Positions 36,672 through 49,489 of a stretch of DNA of 64,000 nucleotides are shown here, one piece after another. The translations under genes were made by a program, and so were the position numbers. Under the pieces are notes generated by a model. It saw nothing but the letters and a program-made list of their open reading frames with translations, was not told where the DNA came from and made no database searches. How positions within the stretch are numbered: position 1 is the stretch's first letter; each line of letters starts with the position of its first letter. This stretch comes from Euptelea pleiosperma (taxonomy: Eukaryota > Streptophyta > Magnoliopsida > Ranunculales > Eupteleaceae): positions 2,177,259 through 2,241,258 of the forward strand of contig CM068553.1 in NCBI GenBank assembly GCA_035048495.1, written 5' to 3'.

Positions 36672-37960
36672 CGACCTAATATTGGGGTTATAGGCTATTT
36701 AAATAATTTCCTTTTATTCATATATATTTCTTTTTCTTTTTTTCTTTTTTTGTGAGAAATGGAAGTAAGCAACGCGCCTTTACTGTGTTGCACATACACC
36801 ATTTAGTGATCAATGCCATTAAGTCATTGCTGGCTAGCATCTATACATTTGTGTACTAAGATGTGAGGCAACTGGATGTTTGTGACAAATTGATTTTGTA
36901 CATTCTTCGTGGACTCTTTGGTACATTTTTTTTCACTATGACTAAAAGAATGGAATAAATTGGATGGTTAGGATCATTTGATGATTTTTTTTAATTTGAT
37001 CTTAAAGATGTCTTATAGGTGGGACCCTTTGAATAGCGACTTTTGATCGTCACGTGTCATGCATGTTATCATGCAGGCAGGGTTGTCTCTACCATAAGGC
37101 CATTAAGGCGGTCAGTCGCCTTAGGCCCCGACCCACTGACCACATGGATGTTTAGCCCACCGCTTGTTGGATATACAAGCCAGAAATCAAACTGATTGGT
37201 TATCTCTAGCCATTGGTTATCTCTAGCCATAGATTTTAATACTTTTTAGTATTGATTCTAGCCAGGCGATTCAAACATGTTTTTTGGGTTGTAAATCAAA
37301 TGGCTAAAAATCATCAATCAAGCTGATTTTTAGTGTGTTCATCCACCAATAGGTGGGCTGAACTTCCAGACAGTCATTAGGCCCAAAAAACGATCTATGT
37401 AGGGCCGCGAGAGTCCTCTGCATCGACTGCCACGGGCTGAACTTCCACAGTCATTAGGCCCAAAAAAATGATCTATGTAGGGCCATGAGAGTCCTCTGCA
37501 TCGACCCATGAAAAAGACTAAAATCTGATGGATATAAAACACTAATCATGCTAATGTTTGGTCTGTATGTCCACCTAGGAATGGGCCTAACATCCATACG
37601 TTCAACAGTCTCTAAGAGTGTTTCACATGGAAATTTTTTGGATCTAGGTGATTTTTTATCTAGTGTCTGGGCCACACCTAAAAGTTATATACACATGAAT
37701 TTTTGTTGTCGGACACTTTATACTAAATCGTATTATACAATAATTATTCCCAAACTTTTTTTTCCGTTTCCCAATTTTTTTGTCGTATTCCAAAATTTTC
37801 AAAACAGATTGTACTCATATTATTCTCGTCCTGAATTTTTCCCATATGCCGAATTACTAACTAGGGTTTGGACAACACCTTGATGGATCAATACAACGAA
37901 AATAAGCATAGAATTATGTATCATGGAAGGGTTCATTTTGTGATTATGATGCATGTTAAT
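36672..37960. other. Intergenic downstream of PR-1
   Basis: The PR-1 3' flank is followed by a family-C MITE (about 37090-37430) whose right part is partly duplicated ('ttaggcccaaaaa.atgatctatgtaggg' at about 37378 and 37456). A family-B half element ('aacatccatacgttcaacagtc') lies at about 37520-37630. No gene. Confidence 0.6.
37090..37430. mobile_element. Family-C MITE
   Basis: Begins around 'accataaggccattaaggcgg' and continues 'cactgaccacatggatgtttag', the core 'gccattggttatctctagcc' and the inverse arm 'gtgggctgaacttccagac'. Confidence 0.65.
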
Positions 37961-37967
37961 GTTTGAT

Positions 37968-38279
37968 ACATTTATAGAGAGTTATTCAAAGTATTATGGA
38001 CACCTGAAAAAGATTCATGGAGCACTAGTGATTGTTGGATGGGACATGGTCTTTCCCATTGTGGCCATGATCGCAAGATACCTTCAGAAGCGTCTAGAAT
38101 AGTATTATCAACATATCGTTGCTCCGTTTATGGGGTTCATCATCGTCATTATTTCGGTAGGGGTTGAAATAGCCATTGACAATGGAGTGCATGCTAATGT
38201 CCCAGTACACAGAGGAATTGGACTCTTTGTACTAGGATTTAGTATTCTTCAAGTTCGTGATCGTTCTGCTTTTGCTTAA
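37968..38279 (+). pseudogene. Cytochrome b561-domain relic (DOMON/b561 family)
   Basis: One frame reads as a cytochrome b561 transmembrane block: HLKKIHGALVIVGWDMVF, PIVAMIARYLQKRLE, then an in-frame TAG at 38100-38102, then YYQHIVAPFMGFIIVI, a GVHANVPVHRGIGLFVL helix and a TAA at 38277-38279. The HG, the MIARYL helix end and the VHRGIG histidine are hallmarks of plant b561 and DOMON-b561 proteins (heme-binding histidines, trans-membrane electron transfer). The stop probably replaces a tryptophan codon (TGG to TAG), since the family usually has a Trp-Tyr there. No DOMON part or flanking exon is seen, so it is a decayed exon-sized fragment. Confidence 0.75.
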
Positions 38280-39743
38280 TTTTTACTATTTTTTATAAGA
38301 TAATGTATATTAATTACTAATAAATATTATTTTAGACACCACATTTTAGCACGATCTTCTAATTAAGTGATCAACAGTTTTGATTTTCTTTTTTATTGAT
38401 CGATGGATTACTTAACTCATCTCAACCCTTATGATATTTTTAACCAATCATAGATTTAAAACCATCAACCACCCTTAAAAAATAATTTTAGAACTCAAAA
38501 TTATCATTAGAAAACTTCATCCTGAGTTATATAAGAATTTAGTCAAATGTATGATTTTTATTAATAAATAATGCATGTATATTTGATTTTACTGTTAGAT
38601 TTGATCAAAATCAAAATAATTTATTTTTAACTCTTTCATCTTTTAAAGAAAAGTGATTTTACTAAAATATAATAACTTGGTTATAAGATCAAGGTTTTTG
38701 TTTAACAAATTTTTAAGTAATCTTAATTTTTGATAGATTGTATGTGAATGAAATGTCCACCATTGAAAAGTACTTTAAAAGATCTTTCAAAATATTTTTG
38801 TCTTGTCAATTTTAAATTTAAAATGGTCATTTTATCAATAATTGATCAAAAACTCTAGATATGTACTCTTGATGTGAATAGATCCACCAAAGTTCATACA
38901 TTTGACGATATTACTCAAACTTATACATCCAACTCATCAACTCCCTTATTTATTTTTTTTTTACCCACTTTTTATTGTTTATTCTTTACACCTAAATTTC
39001 CTACAACTTTTAACTTTCTAAAATATCAAATTTTTTCTTAACAAATTAAAAAATTCTATAAGATATCTATATAGCACAAATTCATTTTTATTCATTTATC
39101 CTCAAATGACCAAACTATCAAAATCTTTATTTTCAAACTATCCTAAACCCATATATTTTACCTATAAATACATAATACCGGTCTTTATATCCAACTCTAA
39201 ATTTGAAGTCAACTCCAACCCATCTCTATATCTTCAAATATAAAGATGCATTTTTGAAATTCAACTTCAACTCATCTCTATATTCAACTCGAAATTTGGA
39301 GCCATCCCCTCTATCTCTATTTTTTACTCCATATATGAAGATTTCTATTCTCTTGCTCCAAATTTAAAGATCTACTTTTTGCTTTTCTGAATTTTCATCT
39401 TTACCATTTTACTAATATTTTAAATAAATTTAATTCGTTTTGTATCATTTTTAAAATACATTTTTTATCATTTGGACTCCAAAGATGTTTTTTTGGAAAT
39501 GAGAGGGTTGGAGTTCAATACTATTTGAAGGGTGTCTCCATCTTCAAATTTGAAGAACATTCATTTTTTGAGCCAAAATTTGAAAAAGCTGGTTGAAGTT
39601 GCTCTAAGCTCATAAATTAAACCATTACAAAGCTACTCCTGCAGCCAAACACATTCTTTGATTTACGACTGGATTTTCACCAGTTTTGTAATGTTCACGT
39701 TGTACCACAATTTGGAGGACCCACCTATGAGATGTATTCATGA
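38280..39743. other. AT-rich intergenic sequence
   Basis: No gene. From about 39190 to 39610 short motifs such as 'caactc.aaatttgaag' and 'ttcaactcatctctata' recur in both orientations and end at 'ggttgaagttgctct', which suggests another worn inverted-repeat element without clear ends. Confidence 0.5.
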
Positions 39744-39752
39744 TCAAAATCA

Positions 39753-40730
39753 GGAAAAAATTTAGATGCAGAGGGTTTTGGATGCAGAGGATGAGTGGTA
39801 CATCTCCACCACACATCCTGCCTTTTTTATAGAACCCAACTTAACTTGAGTTACTTTTTAAAATAAACATTATATTAATTAATTTCCTTTTTTAAAACAA
39901 ATCACTAAAAGCAAAAGTCTATTTTCTCCCTCCACGAGCCTCTTCTTCCCTGTACCCTCCTTCATCTTTTGCCTTTTCCAAAGGAAAATTTTATCACCGG
40001 AGATCTGAAGCAAGTAAGCAACTGTGTAAGAGGGTTCAATCTTCTTCTTAATTATCAAGAACAACTGGATTATCATCCGATTCATACTCAATCATCCCCA
40101 AGTCGACGACCTTTGCTGTCGCATATACTTCCTCATCTGAATCATGCTCAGCCTGAAAACCTTAGAAGCTAAAGTCAACCCAACATCTTTCTTCGCCCTC
40201 AAGAAGCTTTCAACCCAATGATTCTCTTCGTCATCCCTGAACTTGTCTGCCTTATCCTTTGCCTTGGAAAGTGATGGGGCCTTCAACTCCTCATGAATTC
40301 CCTCCATGATCGCATCAAGCGGGTCAATCTCTCCATCATCAAAACCGTTGGATTCCTTCGGAGCATCGATTTCGCCGTCTCTGTCATTGTAATCAATGTT
40401 GATAAGGTTGTGGCCTTCACAGAGTGAGTGCCTTGTCCCTTTGAATATGTAGGACAGCCGTGAAGAGACTGAGAAGAGAACTTGAGTATTCGGTGACTGT
40501 GTGTGGACTGTCGAAAGTGTGGAGGGAGAAAGAGGCTCGTGGAGAGAGACGGATTAACCTAAAAAAGAAACGTTTGTTTTTATTGATTTGTTTTAAAAAA
40601 AGAAATTATTAATATTAATTTTAAATGTTAACTCAAGTTAAGTTCGGTTTTGAAAAACGTCAAGATGTGTGGTCGGGATGTACCACTCATTCTCTGCATC
40701 CAAAACCCTCTGCATCTAAATTTTTTCCTC
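39753..40730. mobile_element. Pack-MULE carrying an RNA helicase gene fragment
   Basis: A 978-bp element. Both ends begin, in inverted orientation, with GGAAAAAATTTAGATGCAGA, and the arms stay similar for about 200 bp (to about 39950 and from about 40530). It is flanked by an exact 9-bp target duplication, TCAAAATCA (39744-39752 and 40731-40739), the Mutator hallmark. It encodes no transposase. Between the arms lies a reverse-strand fragment of an RH24-like helicase gene (separate entry). Long Mutator-type TIRs, a 9-bp duplication and a host-gene piece together define a Pack-MULE. Confidence 0.9.
40032..40406 (-). pseudogene. RH24: Captured fragment of a DEAD-box RNA helicase 24-like gene
   Basis: On the minus strand the frame reads NIDYNDRDGEID, then DGEIDPLDAIMEGIHEELK, then ENHWVESFLRAKKDVGLTLA. 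After a one-base loss near 40160 it continues in another frame with HDSDEEVYATAKVVDLGMI and ESDDNPVVLDN, and ends with KKIEP at about 40032 after a two-base gain. I recognise the acidic N-terminal region of plant RH24 (a spliceosome-type DEAD-box helicase), ahead of its helicase core. The helicase motifs are not included. The two frameshifts make it non-coding as a helicase part. It lies wholly inside the Pack-MULE. Confidence 0.75.
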
Positions 40731-41717
40731 AAAATCAACCCAACCAAATGGATGTAACCAATAATCAGTCACACCATTTTAGAAGGTAAAGAGAGTGCTA
40801 TCAAGGTTACACCAGTCACATCGTTCGCCAATCATATTGCGCCAGGCACACATAAGCGTAGGGACAATGATATTGCACAAGGTTAACCCTAGTGTAACTG
40901 GTGCAAAATGATTGGGCGCGTGATCAATGCTACAAATCAAATCGTCGTAATTCGGTGTCTCCTCGCTGGGAAGCCAATTGACAACACGCTAAGAGACGAC
41001 AAAACCCACACCTCACTTCGAGTGTCCATCGTTTACCCTCATGGCGAAACGTGTATTGGTGCTTAAAGAAGCGACACGTGGGTCGCCTTCAGACGTCTCT
41101 TACACCAAAAGTGACGGTCCATTATTGGCCTCACCACACCTGTCTTTATTTCGAGATAGTCTTCAAGATCATGTTGCCTAAATCTTAAAGCCCATCCGAC
41201 GGTCTGGACTTGGGAAAGACGTTCTCCTCCGACAGCAACATTGGTCTTTTGACACGTTTGTGCTTATCCGTTCTTTCCAGACTTAAAAACTAAGCCATTT
41301 TCTTACATCCAATTCTTACATTTGAAAGTAGCTATGGCCCACATTGCTAGAGATCATGTTAAACAATCCAATCGATTAAATCCTCACCATCCAATCCTGT
41401 GGTGATAATCAGAATGACAAGAACAATTCAATGTATGGTTAGATTTTTCCAACATGATCTTCATACGGCCCCACCATTAGTCGGTGGGTAATTTTTGGTT
41501 CATTTAAGATATTTTTTTGGAATTACTGGAAAACAAACAAACACGTCGCATGCTTAAAAGGGACATTTTTATTTTATTTTTTTTAGAGAAGAGGAAAGAA
41601 ACATTGGTGACAGTTGATAATGAACAGTAACGGTTGGAAAAATAAATAAAAAGGAAGTTGATTGAGCTCAAGGCCCTTAACCGATGACATAAATATGTAT
41701 CATTTTCATAAGAAAAA

Positions 41718-42121
41718 GGGTCGTGATGTAACAAGGTATACCTGAGATCTTTTCATCTGCGGAAGCGGCATTTTTGGTAGTCACCGCTGCCATCTGGGCC
41801 CACTGACCGCATGGATGTTTAGCTCACTCCTTAATAGACATTCAGACCAAACATCAGCTTGTTTAATGGTTTTTAGCCGTTGATTTTAGTACTCAAAAAA
41901 TGGTTGCATTCAATGGCTATAAGAACGCCTTAAGAAGTGCTAAAAAGTGTTAAAATCTAATGGTTATAGATTACCAATCAAGGTGATTTTGGTCTGTATA
42001 TCCACCAAGGGGTGGGATAAACATCCATGCAGTCAGTGGGCCCAAATGACAGTGGTGACTACCAAAACTGCCGCTTCCGCAAATGAAACAGTTTCAAGCA
42101 TACCTTGCTACATCTTTTTCC
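41718..42121. mobile_element. Family-C MULE-type MITE, 404 bp, complete
   Basis: Begins GGGTCGTGATGTAACAAGG and ends in the complement of GGAAAAAGATGTAGCAAGG. Long arms share 'gcggaagcggca.ttttggtag' and 'gggcccactgac.gcatggatg'. An exact 9-bp duplication, TAAGAAAAA, flanks it (41709-41717 and 42122-42130). Confidence 0.9.
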
Positions 42122-42155
42122 TAAGAAAAATGCTAGGCTTAGACACAACTCGGAT

Positions 42156-42314
42156 GAGTAAAACTTCTATCACACGAAATTGTAAATCACACAATCACAA
42201 GCCAATGAGTTCTCGGCACGTACACAAGTGCTTTTGCTTTTTAGGTGTACGTGCCGAGAACTCATTGGCTGTGTTTGTGTGATTTCCAATCCCATTGTGA
42301 CAGAAGTTTTACTC
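42156..42314. mobile_element. Family-A MULE-type MITE, 159 bp
   Basis: A hairpin with GAGTAAAAC/GTTTTACTC ends, almost identical to 13320-13490. Flanks AACTCGGAT and GACTCGGAT match at 8 of 9. It begins only 26 bases beyond the target duplication of the family-C element. Confidence 0.9.
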
Positions 42315-45300
42315 GACTCGGATTGGGTGGTTGTCAACATCAATCAAAGGGACGCACGCGTGAGCGTCGTGTGGGGCTAACATTGCGTTCTTTACGTATA
42401 CAACTTGGTTGTCTTGCTCAATTCCCTATTATCAATTTCATTTTCTTTAAAAAAAAAAAATTGCGAGATTTACCATCTCTAAAAAGGTCTTGGATTCAAA
42501 AGATAGAATTCATGGACTCGTGGCTTCAGCCATAAGCTCAAATGGTCCACCACTTGGTGTGAAGCCCATGCCCGTGGCCATCGCTCGCAATGACATACCC
42601 ATAAAACAGAACAAAAAAATTGCATTTTTAGCGTTCTACCCAAGGTTTAGGTGTTACCGTTTTTTTTTTTTTTTTCGTTATAACGCTCAGGGGCAAAAAC
42701 GGAAAATAATGGCGCTGAAATTCAAATTTTCAAAAACAAAAAATAACAGAACAAACAGAATATAACGGAAACTAACGAAAATATTGGCCATTTTATTCGC
42801 AATATTTTCCCAGAAAATAACAGCCATTATTTTTTGGGCGTGTACGTGATGTAACGGGGGAGATCCGAATCCGTTATAACAGAAGTGGTTACTACTAATT
42901 TTGCGAAGCACAGGCAGGTACTTACTAAGTGGATGCCATACTGCTTATAAAATACTTTCTGAGATTAACATGTTACACAAAGGACACATGTCACTTTCTA
43001 AAATTTTAAGCTGAAGTTGCCTAGCAAAAAAATTGTGAAGCTGACGTTTAATCAGTCTGAGCCATGGTTCTACGCATCGACCTGATCAGTAAGGACTGGT
43101 CGAGACAGTCTTGGGGTTGTCTCGCCCAAGACAGCCCACTTGCTACAAGGGACCCACAATCCCAAGACCATCATCCATGGTCTGAACTGACATATTGTCA
43201 AGCATGTATTTTACCACATGTGGCGTGCAATTTTGGCTCGTGACATGTCATAACAGAGTCCCTGCTCCTCTCTTGTCTCAGAGCGTAGATAGAATTAGTA
43301 ACAGATACCATGGGGGTACACTCTGTAGGACATGTCCCTCCATCTGGTCCCGCAAAAGTATGAACCCTCAGTATCCTTGACCTAATGCTTATCTAATGTC
43401 CAAGGGTATATACTTTAAAGCTAAAAGTTAGAGACACTTGGCCCTTAAAATCTGAGTGTTTTTGAGTATCCTTGACACTGCTTATCATAGAGTTCTTAGT
43501 TCTTACTTAAACCTAAGAGTCAAGTACACTTAAACTCTTTCTTTATGATCTAAAGGTGCCCCTATTTCTTTGGAAGGTACCCTTAAACTGTAGACTTAGC
43601 CCAATTAAAATGCACCTACTTTAGTCCAAATCAGCCAACTAGACCTCACTCTCTCTCTCTCTCTTTACATACAATGCATGTTTACACATAAGAATCCAAA
43701 AGTGCTTTCAATTTGAACCATATATGGGTAAGAGGGGGGTCCCATGCACCAAAGTTAGTTCCAATAACAATTAGTCTACAAAGACAAAGCACTAAGAGAC
43801 AATCCACGACGGCTGGTGTCGACATCTCCTGATCTTGTCCCTCACCAATCTCAACTTTCAAGCCCCCAAAAACTCTGTAAATCATTGGAGAGGGAATCAT
43901 TGAATAAAGAAAATAAGAAGAAGAAAAAAAGTGGGGTTGGGGTTGGGGTTGGGTTGGTGATACATTCTCCCCCACATCTTACTCTCAAAATTTTGGAGAT
44001 TGGCTTCAAAAGGTCATGTAGATGCAAAGCTAACCAAATACTGTCTACATTCACTTCACCTCCTTATTTATATCAACAAAATGTTTTAGAGAAGAAGGAT
44101 TTGTATGTTAGAAAGTGTATTGATACTGAAAAAGTTTTACCATAATAATATGCAAAAAAATAGTTTTAGAAAACTTATTCAAGACAACCATATATAGTCT
44201 CAATTTCAGAAAATTTACTGAGGGCATTTCAAGATCAAATGGTGGAAATAGGGTTCATGAAGCGAGGACGCCGTTTAATCTAAAATTCCCCCTAGAGGAC
44301 TCTACTTCTGGGACAACCGTAGATTATGGGATAGAATTCGAAAAACAAATAGAAGAATGAAATAAATCAAAATTAGCTGATTTGAGTATTAAACACATAG
44401 AATAAGCAATTTTTTGGCATATGTTTGAAAAAAAAAAAATTATGTCATTTATGCAAAAAAAAAACATTTCTAAAAAACCTAGGGCAACCATACAGAGCCT
44501 GTATACCTCTGTCGGATTGACCAAAATTTTGAGTGTTGAAACCAAACTATACCGAAACTTCTCTGTCGCCATATGCCGAATTGCAAACTATGGTATAAAT
44601 TTAAATAGGTGTAGATAATATCTATACTATTTTTAAATAAATTTTTGGCTTTGGCGTGAAACGCTACACTCACCCGCTATTTTAAAATTTTAAAAATTAT
44701 TTATGTATCATATCCTGCGCCCACGACTATTACCAAAAAAAAAAGTAATAATAAAAAAAATTAACCTACCCTATTATATCGATCATTCTTGAATTTGCAA
44801 AACATCCCCTTATATTAACAATTAATTTAATCCTTCTATAACCACTAAATTTCTTCATGTCCTATTCCATCATGCGACCATAGTACACAAAATGCGACAT
44901 ACAATTGGCCAGCATCTGAAGTGCTAGGGATCGACCACATATTATTATTATGTTGCTTGACTGATAATATGTGCATGAATGTGTGTCGAACTTAGATGTG
45001 ACGACGCATATTATAATAATCTTTCAAAATTTGCTGTAAACCACGAGCAAACGCATGTGCCACCCACTAGTTAGTTTAACACAAAAAGCGTCGGGGCGTC
45101 ATAGATGCCATTGGTTAACATATAATATAAATATTTTAAAGTAATAACTTATTAGTAGAATTATTTTCTTAATTAAATCGAATTTAATAAGACATCCCCC
45201 ATCATCCATCTTCCTCAGTGACCCTACATAAATGAAATTTAATCAATTCAACCATATTTTTATTTTTTTTAACTGCTAGAAGGAAATGAGGTTATCAACC

Positions 45301-45685
45301 AACATAAACCTCCTTAACTGCTAAATGTGTCTGATTAGTCTCATTTCTCTCAATGCCCCATGACAGAAGTGTCTCATTAATTTAATAGGGTACTGTTTGT
45401 AGGGCTTATCAAGGAATATGTGACTTTGTACATTTTTTGCTCAATAGCGCTGTGGAGCAATCGATGTTGAGCAACCGCGCTCAAACATGCCTCTTCATAG
45501 GATACTGCCCCTGACCACATTGTTGCAGCACCACTTTCGAAGAAATTCGAATTTTAAAAATGAAAAACAATATTGTCGGGAGCATGGTTTAATAGACAAC
45601 CGCCATAACAATAACACTCCAACTCCGTTACGTTATTAAAAAATAATGTCCAAAAACAGGAAAAGGGACTTAGCATTATAACGGC

Positions 45686-45733
45686 GAAGAAGAAGAAGAA
45701 GAAGAAGAAGAAGAAGAAGAAGAAGAAGAAGAA
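45686..45733 (+). repeat. (GAA)n microsatellite
   Basis: About 16 GAA units inside a family-D fragment that begins with 'ttataacggc'. Confidence 0.95.
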
Positions 45734-47924
45734 ATTGCTATTTTTACTGTTACAAAATTTGCGATATTTTGAAAAAAAATGTTGAATTCATGAATCAATC
45801 GCGGATTAATTGGCAAAATATCCAATAAATCGAAAAACTCAGATCTTCTGATTTTGATTTTGCCGAATTTTCTCGACTTGGCCCCTTGCCAATTATTAAT
45901 GAAACCCAACTTTGTGACTATGTTATAGAGGTTATTTGATAAAAAATAATAAAATAATAATATTTAACTTTTCTTTACTCATATGCGACTAAAATTAATG
46001 GACATAACAGTAATGTTCGAAATGCGTTACAACGGACCATTTAAAACCTTTGTTGGGGCACTTGTCGGATGTGCTCAACACTATGCACTATTAAGCAAAA
46101 AATGAACACTAAGTAAAATATTTTTGCTTCTCGGTACAGCCGCAACCCATCAACAGATGTCGAAACATAGGCATGAAAAACAAGACATCAAGAAATTGAA
46201 CTAATTTTCTCAAAGGCCATCTAATGAGATCAAGAGACACGTACATATGAACCCATATATGTCTGTACTTTGTACATCCCCCCATTGCAGTTTGGCGTAT
46301 TTTCCATATGTGGGTGATTAAGGTTGTCATGTCTCATGTTCCATTCCAAAACCTTTTCTATAAAAGCAAAGGCATTATACTTAGCTAGATGCCCTCCCAC
46401 TTTCTCTTCTCTTTCTTTATTAGGGCAAGTTGAAATTCTTTAACCTTTTCACTTACTTTACACCCAATTCCCACATTCTTCCCCCCCATTGATTTTATTT
46501 TGAAACTTGAAACCTAATTGACCTTAAAAGATCACTTTGAAACTTAAGTGGGTGTTACTATTTAGGGTTTCTTTTCACATTTGTAACCTGTTATGAAATC
46601 GGCTAAAGTGCCCTCTTTACTCCCTTCCTTTTGCTTTTTAGTTCATGTACTTATTCTTTGCTTTAAGTTTGAGAAAATAAATAAATAAAATAAAAAGGGT
46701 GTCGTCACTTGTCACATTTTTTTTTGAGTGTGCTCTTTATAGGTATCTTCACATTTTAAATTGGAATAATGGATCCTTACATTTATTTTTTTAATTCAAT
46801 TTGCAATATGGAGGAATAGGCCTCACCACATTGGAGGAATTTTAATCATTTAGACGAATTGGGAGACAGAATCTATCTTTTGTGCTCTTTTTACAGCTAA
46901 TTTATGTCTTGTATTTCTTTTTTTTATTTTCTCCATTTTAATGTTTTTTTTATACAATCCTCGATTATCGGCTTACGTCCTCTGTGACGCATACAATAGG
47001 TTAAGTAAACTGAGATTGGAGAATGGTCTATGCTACATTTTAACATGATTTCGCAGTTATAACCTAAAACCGCGAAAGTTTTTGCTGCCAACGATTAGCT
47101 GCGAAAATTGATGCTAGCACCTCCAAAAATCGCCGTGTGTGATATAACGTAAAAACGGTATATATATATATATATAAAAGATAATTTTTTTTTCAAGGTG
47201 TAAGGATATGTTGCAACTTAATATGTAACGTTATTGTAACATGAACGTTTTTCAAAAGACCTATGAAACCGTGTTAGGAAAGACAATGAGGAGAGTAAGA
47301 TAAAAAAAATAAAAATAAAAAAGGTCAAACATTAGGTTTTTTTTTATCTTTGTACTTGAACACGTAGGTGTTTTTTTGTTGTGGCATTGAGGATCGAATA
47401 AAAACATGCCACGTACACACCAAAAAAGAATAAATTGACCCAGGTTTGCTAAAGTTAACTTGAGTCCAAGTTACTTTTTTAACTTTTTAGTGTGTGCGTG
47501 GCACGTTTTTATTTGACCTACAATACTACAGTGAGAGTAAATTCAGCTAAAAAATTCCCTAAGGAAGGATCATAAAACATACTTTGGATCAATTAAGTAT
47601 TATTGAAGAAGTGAAAGCAACAAATAGTATCTGAATCATAAAAGTCGACTGGCAAAGAACCTCAAAATATTCAATTCACATTCACACACAAACCCCATAA
47701 GAAAAATGGATTTTTGTAATGGGTGGTGGGTTGAGCTTGAGGTTTGGTCGAGTCGTACTATATTTTTTTAAATAAATAAAGCAATAAGCATTGCACACTA
47801 TAGGTAATTCAAGTTTTAAATTAATATTGGAGAACTGCGACCTATCATAAATAAGCCTGTTTATGTACCATTCCATATCATCCAGGATCTGAGTTTACTA
47901 ACTATCCAGCAAACGAAAATTCTA

Positions 47925-48273
47925 TACCATCTTATGTATGTAAATAATGGTGTACATAACAGAAATGTGTAGAGAATTCTAAAGAGTTCATAACCAATAG
48001 ATCATCGTCACTTGGCACGATCACGATCATTAACCTCAAGGCCTCATGCTTATGTAAAAAGATAAGCCCCCTCATTTTTAACCATCAAGAGTTAATCAAT
48101 ACAAGTCTCATTCTTTCAACTCTCTTGTGTTCTTCGTGTGCTTCTTGAATAACTATTGTGCTCATGGAAGTTAAGTCCTAAGTCACTCAAGGAATGGCTG
48201 ACATGACTAGCGAGGTGTGCTACCTCAAGTGCCATACCATCTCTAGTAAGGATCAAGAACCAGGTCCATGATA
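47925..48273 (+). repeat. Degraded LTR remnant related to the 54828 element
   Basis: It follows the second half of the LTRs at 54828/57582 in order: 'aagccccctcattt..taa.catc', 'ctctcttgtg...gtgtgcttcttga', 'aagtcctaagt..ctcaagg', 'ctcaagtgcc', 'tctctag.aagg.tc' and 'aggtcc' at the end. Divergence is clear by eye and no internal retroelement sequence adjoins, so it is an old solo or truncated LTR. Confidence 0.8.
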
Positions 48274-49280
48274 GGCCACATCATTAACATATACATAATA
48301 AAATAAAAACAACCCTTATATATCCTTTCAAATTAACAAACCTTGAATAAAGTCACCCAAAATGAACAGATTGTTCTAAGTATTATTTAAAGATTTTATA
48401 TATGTTTCGCCAAGTATTTTTCCATGCTTTTTATCTCCTATTCCATTTAAGTTCAACACATGTTTTTCATTTCCTGCATCGAGTAAAATTATTAGGGTTA
48501 TTGTTTCCCTCTCTTTTTTTTCCTCGCTCGACTTCCTTCATTGTCAATTTTGTTCCTTAATAACAAAATAACGTTTGTTGATTACCAACAACAAGAGTTA
48601 CCAACAACAAGAGCCTTTAATTAAGATAAGTAATGGGTACGACGATACATTTTGTTATCATCTCTACTATTTTTTTTTTTTTTTCGTCATTAAAAATTAG
48701 AACTAGATAACCTACCTAAAATATGAGTCTCTACCGTGTATATCGGGGCATGCAAGATAATAACCATCCATTGATATATCTGTACTTTCTTTGAAAAAAT
48801 TTGGTTTTACAAGTGTTGAAACACTTAAGGATCATAAGATCAAACCGATTTTTCGTTAAATGGAGTCAATAATTTTTTAGTTTGAATCGACAATTGCAAG
48901 TAGTACACAAATTTTCCATATAAGAACACACTTATTTTGCTAATCAAAACAAAACAAACAAACAAAAAAATACTTTTTTTATGAGCAAGAACACACTTGA
49001 ACCTATTTAAGTGTGACAAAGGAGAGTGGTGCTATCCAATGCAACAACAACTCATGACATGCACACATACAAGCTACATGCATGTACATATGAAGTGATG
49101 CATGTGTGTGTGCTTAGTGCATGACACACATTAAAAAACAATATAATAATATGTATGATGAGGGTGGCAGACATGAAGACATGTTTCTTTTGTCCTATTA
49201 AGAAACAAAATGCTTTATTGGCTCTCTTTCCTATTTATTAATGGCATCACCACCTTATAATAAACTTCACAAATTAAAAA

Positions 49281-49290
49281 ACTATAAAAC
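49281..49290 (+). promoter_or_regulatory. TATA box of the CCT gene
   Basis: ACTATAAAAC lies about 205 bp before the ATG at 49490, followed by a purine-rich GA leader typical of plant 5' UTRs. Confidence 0.55.
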
Positions 49291-49489
49291 CCGAACCTAT
49301 CGGCACGAGGAAGAGAAAGAAAGAGAACCAAACGGAGATTCTTTGATCCGTTTCTTGCTACTTCATCTACTTCGCTCTGCCCTCTGGACTAAAAACCAGA
49401 CCGAGAGAGAGTTTGCCATTAAAGCTCGATTTGAAGCTCTGGTAAAAGAGAGAGAAGAAAAATAAGAGGAGTCGGAAGAAAGAGAAGAA

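Larger units (their letters stand above)
40740..49240. other. Repeat-rich intergenic region between the Pack-MULE and the CCT gene
   Basis: No gene is recognised. It holds a family-C element (41718-42121), a family-A element (42156-42314), family-D fragments (about 42640-42890 and 45590-46050), a GAA run (45686-45733), a short TTGGGG run (43932-43957) and an old LTR remnant (47925-48273). 43000-45500 and 46050-47900 are AT-rich with scattered short frames without family signal. Confidence 0.6.

Noticed and set aside
43932..43957. TTGGGG repeats resembling a telomere
   Set aside because: Only about three to four units, and not the usual plant TTTAGGG repeat; most likely a chance simple repeat.
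49241..49465. Possible upstream ORF of the CCT gene
   Set aside because: Its ATG lies upstream of the likely TATA box (49281-49290), so it is probably not in the transcript.
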